From contig CM032660.1 of the NCBI GenBank assembly GCA_019095985.1, positions 19,933,068 through 19,997,067 on the forward strand: a stretch of 64,000 nucleotides of DNA, in the 5' to 3' direction. The notes under the pieces are model-generated. The model had not been told where the DNA came from. It searched no databases and worked only from the letters and a program-made list of their open reading frames with translations. Shown piece by piece: positions 55,738-64,000 of the stretch (position 1 is its first letter; the number at the start of each line of letters is the position of its first letter). The DNA comes from Streblospio benedicti. Its lineage: Eukaryota; Annelida; Polychaeta; Spionida; Spionidae. The translations under genes and the position numbers were made by a program.

Positions 55738-58700
55738 GTCACATCATCATGATTCTTCCTCAAAACTCAGTGGCAACCAAACGACCCCACCAGCCCAAGG
55801 ACACACTAGCGGCGAATGGAAGGCACCAGCAATCCAAGACAACAAATCTGTTGTTATCCACAAGTGCCCACTGCCGGCCCATTTGTACCTTTCTCTGAAT
55901 TCCCGTCACCAGCGTTGTTGGCACAGGCCCAAAGATGGTTTCATGCTGCAGGCCTCTCCCATACCTGGTGCTGATAACAAAACTCCTGACCTTTCCCTCC
56001 TAGATGTACCAAGGAAGAATTGCTAGAAAACCAGGGATCTGGCACAGATAGATCTATATGCTCAACAGGTACTACAAGAAACACATACATTAACATGAGA
56101 TTTTAAAAAAATGTTAGCTCAGTGAAAGATGGCTGAATTGAAATTCTAATTTATGTTTTAGTTTTCATTTTACTTGCTATTGACACTGAGTATTTGTGCC
56201 TGAAATGCATATATTCTGTTTGAAATTAAGATTGTAGAAAATTGTGGAAGAGCTTTTGGAATTAATACCCGGTGCCAATATATTTTAAAGCTAAAATTTT
56301 GGATTTATTTTAATACTAACGTGCTTGAACTAAAGTTTATTTTTCCGTGTGAGTTTCAGGGCTAAAACTCGACAATGTTATCATTGTTTAATTTCTTGTT
56401 TAATTCTTTTAATGGACAGTAGTATAATCTTGAGGAACCATTAGGGCCAAATTTTGTGATTAAAACACATGTATCATAAAACGAAAAATGTAACATCCTG
56501 CAGCAGGTTTATTAAAATTTGTATAATTTCAGATGCCCAGAAGTCTGAGCAACCTGCATCTCCAAAAGTTTGTTCTAGAGCTTCTGAAACCAGCCAAAGA
56601 TGACATTGAGCGAGTAAGAGCTATTTTTGTCTGGATTGCTTCTCAGGACTTGAATGCTTATGTCATACACAATATTCCTGATCAAACCTCAGCTCTGTAT
56701 AGGCTGCTTCAAATAAAGGCAGGGATGGGCAACCATACAGATTTGTTTATAGATATGTGCAGGTGAGAAATGAGACTGGCAACATACTATATACGACCTA
56801 GATAATACAATATCTAAGATGTGTTCACATATATTCCTTTATAAAATAACAGTGTAGCAGATTATATAAAAACATTGCTTTTAAAGTTACACGGAAGGAT
56901 TTCTGTGGTCTTAGACATTCAGAATAGAACTTTTTTTTACCTTGGCAAATATTTCCAACCTTGTCTGTCATATGGTCTTTTTCAGGATGTGATGTCAAAA
57001 ATTAGGTTAGTGACGGGGGGCGGGGGTGGGTGGGGGGGCCTTACGGCGAGCAGCCTCGGCTTCAGTAGACTGTTGTTTGTGCGCGATAGCTAGGGTGTGT
57101 GCACCTTCATCTCGGTTCATTGTCTTTTTTGTTTTTCTTATTGCGATTGTTACCCGGATCTGTCTGTCTCTTGTATAGGAATCATCAGGACTGATGGGCT
57201 TCATATTATTCTAGTCAGGGATATGATTGAAATTGGCCACGTGATATGTAATATATCACTCACAAATGACAAACTGGGGGCTCTCGTGCGTACTCTACTG
57301 TTGATATGTTCTTCAATATCATTTTGATATTCTGCTACATACACGACCTAATTTCCTCCCTGTTTTGCCAATGTACACATTGTCACAGTTTCTACACCCA
57401 ATCCGGTATACACAACCACATGTCTCTTTTGGTTTGATTTTGTCCTTTGGGTGCACCTACTTCCTGACGTCACATTCTGTCATCTTGCGTGACGTCAACT
57501 TGGAAAAGACCGTCTAGCAGACAAGGTTGAAAATGTTTGCTAAGGTAAAAAAGTATGGGTTTATCAAAATAGCAATGTCATTGTCATAGTACAAAAGAAA
57601 CCCAATGAATCTGTTCCATTCAGAACCTTCAATTGATTTAGTAATATACGACATTATATGAATTATTTGATAAAGTAAACACAGTTTTGAGAATTTTCCC
57701 ACTTGGCGTGTATTTTTTTCTCTTGTGTGACACATTTATCACAGCTCTGTTCAAGTCTTATGAAGACATGAACTTGTTGTTTTATAGGTATGCTGGCATC
57801 CCAACCAAGAAACTCCGTGGTCTGGCTAAAGCACACACATACAAATTTGGATACGATGTAACTGGTTCCACTACATGGGCAGCAGTGTATGTGGAAAACA
57901 GCTGGCGTTTTGTGGATGCTCATTGGGGATCCAGTCATTTGGCAAATAGTGAAGATGACGCATGGGTGTTGGTGACTGACGAAGGTGAAGAATCTGCAAA
58001 AAACCTTGGTCCTTCTTATACTGCCTATCAAATGAATGACTTTTATTTTTTTACTGACCCCGAAGCGTTTGTTTACAACCATCTGGCTCAAGACAAAGAA
58101 TGGCAGCTACTGGCAAGGCCAGTAGAGTACCATGAATACAAGGAAATGGCCTATCTTAGAGCTGGTTACTTCGATTGCCAGTTAGAAGATTTGAGCCAAC
58201 GAAAATGCCTACTTAGATCACATAAAGGGCAAATAAGCATTGCCTTTGATATGCCCAAGAAAAGCTACTTAAAATTCAGCAATAAGTTTTATAAATCCTC
58301 TGATATGACGGGTACAAACTTGAAGAAATTCGTCTACACGGAAACCAGAGGTGACAAGAAAATTATAAATGTCAAATTCCAAAAAGAGGGCAGATACAAA
58401 CTAGAAGTATATGCAGGTGAATAAAACTCCGTAGTTTATTATTTGTTTATGTGCTACTGATTAAATATTAAACTGTTTAAATGTTAATAGATATAGTTGA
58501 AGTTTCCTAGATTCATGGTTTGAGACATAGCAGGTCCTATCCTATTCATTTAATAGAACTCTAAACAAAATAGTCGCACCTGCTTTAATGTTTCATGTAA
58601 ATCGTGTTGAAGCCATGTACATTTTAATAATCTGTAAATATTTATAACACTAAGCATCCAAATGATTTACTGTAATAATTTGTACACATTCATATCAACT

Positions 58701-60366
58701 ATATGTCCATGATATGTAATCAAAGCTAATTTATCATCATATTTTTCTGTACAAATGTCAGAGTTTGTAAATAATTTGGTTTCTGAGGTGGACATTAAAA
58801 GTCGAAACTTTAAACTGATATTTTGGAGCATTTTGGAATATTTTTGAACATTTTGGAACATAAAAGTAGGTATAAAGAAGTGCCACTGTTTTGTTTTGAC
58901 TACTATTGAATAAAAAATACATTTTAAACTATAAATAATCTCACGTCTGTTTGGATTATTCTGCAAATTAATCACAGCTAGTTTTTGTGTTGTCAATCTA
59001 ATCATAAAATAGTTTTGTCAACATTAATCGAGAATAATATCACACTTCGAATTTCAGGCAAAGGCACCAGGCACCAATGCGTTGCTGAGTATGTAATTGA
59101 GTGTGATGAACCAGATTTTGGGTGTGAACCTTTACCAATGACAGAAGCTAACGAATTTGGACCAGGTGCAGATGCACAAGCAATGGGATTGGAAGCGATC
59201 GGTCATGAGGGTGGGACAGTGCAAGCACAGTTTGGAGAAGCTGTTCTAAGATTCCGCATGAATTATGGAGAGAGATTGTTCACCCACAATCTAATTAGCA
59301 ACAAATATGAAGGAGATAAACTTGAACAATATGCACTTTGCTGGACGGAAGGAGATGAGGCAATCTACCATTTAAAAGTCCCGGAACATGGCCAATACAT
59401 ATTTGAGCTCTTTTCCAAGGAGAAGTGTGAAGAAGGGGCCTATCCAATGGTTTGCAGATACCTGGTAACTTCTGATATGGGGTGTGTCGATCTCACACCC
59501 TTTCCTTCAGTCGGCGAGATGGGTGAGGTGATGCGATCAGATGACATGGCACCAATTCCAATATCTCATCAAAATCCAATCATTAAAGTAAGGAAAGACG
59601 ATGTAGATAGTTTTAAACTTTCAATGGAAACACCGCCAGATGCAGAATACCTTGTAAAAATGACATACATTAAAGAGGATGGTGAAGAAGACCTGACTGA
59701 CTATACCTGGATAGAAAGGTCTGAAGAGCAGATGACCTTATCAGCGCGCTTTAGGCAAGCTGGTTATCATGTCATCAAATTTTTTGCAAAGAACAAGAAT
59801 GAATCTGGGTCATTTTCACAAGCTTTTACCTACTTTTTGGATGTTGAATGTCCTAGCACGAATGCACTTCCATATCCGAAACAATACACCATTTGGCAGA
59901 GTAAAACTGGAAACATCCTTTACAGTCCTAAGGTTCGACTTCTAGTTGAAAACTCGAAACACCAGTTTGACTTGTCAATACCATCAGCTGAGAAGGTTTT
60001 TGTGTTTGTAGATAACAACTTGAATCATCTGGAGAAGAATGAAAATGGTTTGTAATTAACTATGCCGTTATCAGTCCTAGTGTATAGAATATCTGTTCCA
60101 TTACAAGTAGTTAGATTCAGACATAGGTTTATTACAAAACATATTTCATATTTAGATTTATTTATTTGACACCTTTGTGTTTCCCTTCCACAATTATGAT
60201 TATGTTATGTGTCTGTCTTTTTCACGAAATGACTCTGCTGGCATATCGATTTCACACAGGTCAGTGGCAAGGCGAAGTCGAGGTGGGGGCTGCTGGAACT
60301 GAGGTTGCAGTTGTGGCGCAGACAGATCTTTCAAATGATAACGGCAGCTATTTTCTTGGCTACAGC
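55738..60366 (+). CDS. KY/hillarin-like pseudoenzyme, exons A'-E' (copy 2)
   Basis: Exons: A' 55,738-56,068; B' 56,533-56,762; C' 57,788-58,416; D' 59,058-60,047; E' 60,260-60,366. Lengths of B'-E' equal those of copy 1 exactly, and they are open. A' has about five small indels against copy 1 (for example GCAGGCC for GCAGGC, AAACCAGG for AAACAGG) that destroy its frame, so it is either dead or badly sequenced. B' and C' are almost identical to copy 1. The first ~130 codons of D' differ at about a dozen residues, while the rest differs at two (VENS for VARS). The catalytic Cys and His are missing here too. If the duplication is real, E to A' and E to B' are both in phase 0. If it is a haplotype artefact, E' joins directly to 61,318 and this is the same gene as copy 1. 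Confidence 0.75.
57005..57475 (-). mobile_element. Penelope-like element remnant in intron B'-C' (copy 2)
   Basis: The same insertion as at 48,535-48,990, with only small differences. Its presence in both copies shows it predates their divergence. Confidence 0.7.
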
Positions 60367-61317
60367 GTGAGTAGAGTCAGTATAAGGGTACCACCAACGT
60401 TCATACATTAAACGTATATAGGTGACATTTTCATGCCTTTATGTTGTATTTATTTCATTCTGGTAGTTTTGCTAGGATCACTAATATATTGTAAATTTTA
60501 AATCAAGTAAAACCATTGCAGAATAATGGTATATATGTATCACTAGAAAACAAACTTGTATTGTTGATGTTTTATATGATGTGTTTTATATAAAGAGGCA
60601 ACATGATAGATAAGTTTTCATATAGAGGCAACACTTGATATAGTATTATGTTGCTTACTTTATTAATTTTAATCCAAGTAGTCATCATTTTACATTGATT
60701 TAAAATAATTTTATTGTTATTTTCAATTCTACATTAAGGGTGAATGGCTGATTGGTCTAACTTAAGACGTTAATTGTCTTAACGTCAAGTCAAGTCTGTG
60801 CCAATCGTGTCGGTTTGAATCACTATATAATTAGTGCAAAGTAAAAAGGTGTCACCTTGGCTTAGCCAGAGACCCGGTCAGTTAAAACTGGACAATAAAA
60901 TCAATGTGGAATACAATCACTTCATGTGGAATGGCGTTTGAGTGAGCAATAAAACAGTGACAAAGACAGACTCACCACCCTGTGTGTGACGAGTAGGTCC
61001 CTTCAATTGCCCCAATCAGAATATTTAATCGTAATTCATGATTATGTGTCCCTCATAAGGAGAGAAAGAGCCCCACAATCCTGTGCTGCCACGGCTCCAT
61101 TGGTTATATGTTCTCAGTGATCAAAGACTTATAAAGCAAAGGTACAGAAGTATAGACTGTCTTCCATTAATTCGTATCATCCATACATGTATCATCGACT
61201 ATCATTCACGAATACCTTTTTTGTTCATGTGCTTTGATTAGGCATCCTTGTCTATATTTGGCACTATGTTAGACTTTGCAAAACGTAACACAACAGTTTA
61301 TATTCCTTTATTTGTAG

Positions 61318-64000
61318 GTTATTTCTGCAGAAGATATGCAAAAGAAGCAAAATGATATTCAGGAGGTATTCCACACAAGGTTAGAAAAGCTGAAAAAAAG
61401 AAAGCAAGAAGAGCAGGATGGAGCAGAGAGGAGAAAGAAAGAGCGGGCGAAACTAGTTGAGAAAAAGAAACAACAGTTCCATTCTAAAGGAAATCAAACT
61501 GAAGATGACGAGAAGAGGAAAGAGCAGCTGGAGAGAGAAGAAGCAAAACGCAAACATGAAGAGGAGGTAAGAACAAATTTGAATTAGACATGTACGTATT
61601 ATTGGTTTCTTATGAATTAAAATAATGTTTGCTTTGTATTTTTAGAATTTGAAGAGTTGAGTCTGAATTACGTTCCATAACAAACATTGGCATGCAATTT
61701 TGATGAAATATTCATTTTTTGTTAGAGTTAAGTCTTTTTATATTAGTACATTTGAGAACTCATATGAGTAGTCACTTTTTTCTGCCTAAATATTTTTCAC
61801 ACCAGTTCAATAAGATGCAACACTGAAATATATACATGTTCTAGCCTATAGATTAAGTTTTTCTTCTTCTTTTTTCTTTATTTGGGAAAATGCAAAACAA
61901 TTTTATTGTAACACTCATTAAATAAAAGGCAGCTAAGCTGCTTCTTATGGCTGAGCAAGACGAGGCGCTGAGATTGGAGCGTGAAAAGCTGGCTGCTGAG
62001 GAGGTTCAGAAGGAGGAGAGTGAAGAGGCAAAACGCCGCATACAGGAGGAGATAGACAACATGCAAAAGGTAAATGCCTATGTAATGTTATTGTTCGCAT
62101 GAATAATAAATACTTCATAGTAATTGCAAATGTAATTTATATAATATGTTAATACATTAATAAACAATTCAGTTATAGGCAGACATGGTTTATCTATTGA
62201 ATCACAATATGCAATATATATCTGCCATGGTGAACATCCATTGACATAAACAAACATGGGCGCAACTAATTTTATTTTATTTTACAGAATGACAACAGAG
62301 AAGCTCAAGAAAAGGCTGCCAGGGAAGAAGGTAAATACTTGCTATAAGATGTTCGATATTTTGGCAGCTGCAATATGAGAAAAAGACTAAACATATTTCA
62401 AGTAATTTTTACATCCATATATTTGTTGGCTTTTTAGAATATAACATTGAATAGCTGAATATATACAATCCGTTAATATATATACAACTTTTGATTTGTA
62501 TATAAATCGTGTCTACAAATTGACAAATTTACAAATTGTTATGAAATCTTATTTGTTGACATTTTGGGTTGTGATTTATTTAAATTCAAATGTGTTCATA
62601 CACATTTATTACAATACTTTCATCCTGTGTATTTATATTAGACAATACTTTATGAATCTGGAAGGAAAAGCAATTCTAAATTAGTATTTTTGTATTTAAT
62701 CTACTAAAGTGTCACGAGTTATTAATTACGCTGCTTTATATCAGACAAAGCTGTGAGAAGCTTGAAGGAAAAACTGAGGAAGGAGGCTTCTTCTGAAAAC
62801 CAATCAGCCATAGAAGCAGCAATTAAAGCGGCAGAGAAAAGTGGAAACATTCCTGACACTGACAAAGATCTGCTGTACGCTAAACATAGACTTGAAATAC
62901 TTCAAGCAAGGCAAAGTATGAATAGTTTCACAAAATATAACAGGATAAAGAGAGACTAAAATGATAATTAATATATTATTGAAGAACTAATCATTTATCA
63001 GGAGATTCGAACTACATGTACTAGGTATAATGTTGCTGTAGATGTTGAGTCTTGTAACATGTATAATATGGATGAAGCTGTTCAAGATAAGATAATTAGA
63101 GCTGTACATTTTTTGAAAATATATAGGCAACCATAGTTAACTGGCACATAGATGTAGGCATTATAATGCAAGATAGGAAATTAAGAAAACTAGAGATTGA
63201 ACACAAACTTACGAAATAGGTTTCATTTTTATATAGTTTAAATATACATTTGGTAACGTCATATTTAATAGATGTTTCATTATGCAGTGTAGGTTATACT
63301 AAACTGTGTGTGTTTTGCCAGGTTTGCGGGCAGCAATAGAAGGACGCCAGCTGCGTGCCTTGCAGTCTGCAATGCAGTTTGTTAGAAGAAGGGACCTTCA
63401 AGGTTATATGAAGCAAGACATTGCTGAAGCTGAACAACTGATGGAAATACTCCAGGTCAGAACATTTTTCACCAAATTCTATGCATTTCTTGTCTATGCG
63501 TATTTTACAAATTACATGTATGTCACCCTTCATCCCACACGAAGTTTAGGCAAGACAGAGCGTGATAGCCTGCACCCCTATCAAAACGCTTCCAGCAATT
63601 TGTAATTGACAGCCTACAGCTACTAATCAACTGGTATATATATATTTTTAGGTCTTAGAAAATATTGCTGTATATAAAAATAATAATCACATATTGCTGT
63701 ATAGCGTGTATCCTTAAACATGGCCAACTAACGTGCTTCTGGAGGTCCATGTACATACACCACGTGGCCTCCATCTGTTTTAATCATCAAAATTGATGAC
63801 TGCAGAGTACAAACAAACAAACAAAATATGATTTCTTTTTTTTGCTTAACAGAGGGTGAAGAAACTCTCTATGATGGTAATGAACATGGACAGGAGAACG
63901 ATGAGTGAGCTCCGTAGTTACAAGAGTCCACCTCATCCTGTGCACAGAGTATTGCAAGGGGTTCTGCTACTGCTCGGAGAGAAAGAAAAGAAAACTGACG
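61318..64000 (+). CDS. KY/hillarin-like gene, downstream coiled-coil exons F-K (3' end outside window)
   Basis: Single-copy exons continuing from E/E' in phase: F 61,318-61,566; G 61,929-62,069; H 62,288-62,330; I 62,745-62,915; J 63,322-63,455; K 63,853 to beyond 64,000. All have GT-AG borders and phases 0, 0, 0, 1, 1, 0. F-H encode a highly charged helix (ERLEK, KRKQEEQDGAERRKKERAK, EKLAAEEVQKEESEEAKRRI), a long single helix or coiled coil. I and J are Ala/Arg-rich helices (AIEAAIKAAEKSG, LRAAIEGRQLRALQSAMQFV). K reads MNMDRRTMSELRSYKSPPHP followed by VHRVLQGVLLLLGEKEKK. This resembles the ELRSY..PP..V..V...V..LLG pattern at the tip of dynein heavy-chain stalks and some cytoskeletal proteins. 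The similarity is by eye. The set suggests a cytoskeletal linker. Confidence 0.75.

Larger units (their letters stand above)
52596..61015 (+). repeat. Duplicated block, copy 2
   Basis: Homologous to 45,442-52,495 from its first base (CATGGATCACCCC against 45,442) to about 61,015. After that it continues uninterrupted into single-copy exons. It carries two insertions absent from copy 1 (53,815-54,700 and 54,785-55,521) and lacks about 270 bp present in copy 1. Confidence 0.9.

Overview
The window is eukaryotic and almost certainly from a highly heterozygous marine invertebrate animal. The evidence is spliced genes with GT-AG introns, leucine-rich-repeat/TIR receptors, a DEG/ENaC channel carrying PAN, MAM and LDL-receptor-A modules, a kyphoscoliosis-peptidase/hillarin-like gene, several non-LTR retrotransposon clades, Penelope-like elements, and many foldback or MITE-type repeats in AT-rich DNA. 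The phylum cannot be fixed from the sequence; a lophotrochozoan, hemichordate or cephalochordate would all fit. Three 100-base N runs mark scaffold joins.

Layout. (1) 0.1-13.65 kb is a large imperfect inverted duplication. Each arm carries one intact two-exon Toll-like receptor gene (complement 920-4252 and 8753-12814). They stand head to head and both encode 1018 residues. A Penelope-like element sits in the intron of the second gene only. (2) 13.7-26.8 kb is a repeat zone: a heptad-repeat foldback, a nested hairpin element, an inverted copy of a 1.7-kb unit also found at 5.8-7.5 kb, a CR1-like LINE (minus) with a second hairpin element in it, an RTE-like LINE (plus), and a CpG-rich unclassified repeat block. 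(3) 26.8-32.2 kb holds a long coding exon for a DEG/ENaC-family channel with an enlarged modular ectodomain. (4) 32.3-44 kb is mostly foldbacks, solo retroelement ends and a second Penelope-like element, plus one uncertain exon. (5) 44.0-64.0 kb is a transglutaminase-like pseudoenzyme gene related to KY/hillarin. A 17-codon first exon starting MGCC is followed by a five-exon block that occurs twice, then by coiled-coil exons that run off the window. The two copies of the block meet exactly at the third N gap and differ by transposon presence/absence. They look more like two haplotypes placed in tandem than a true duplication.

Most unusual signal. Three hairpin elements (14.4, 19.8 and 45.3 kb) have unrelated stem sequences but follow one structural rule: a C(GNA)G triloop at the tip, and symmetric 5'-GA/GA-3' mismatch pairs at set places in the stem. 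Two of them are exactly 129 nt long and share flanks while the stem between is swapped. This suggests a mobile or conversion-driven foldback family recognised as folded single-stranded DNA. Separately, the inverted terminal repeats of a Penelope-like element and a 32.5-kb foldback carry hammerhead-ribozyme-like cores.

Limits: all calls are by eye from sequence and six-frame translations. Identities, folding energies, family assignments below superfamily level, and the artefact-versus-duplication question need computation or reads.
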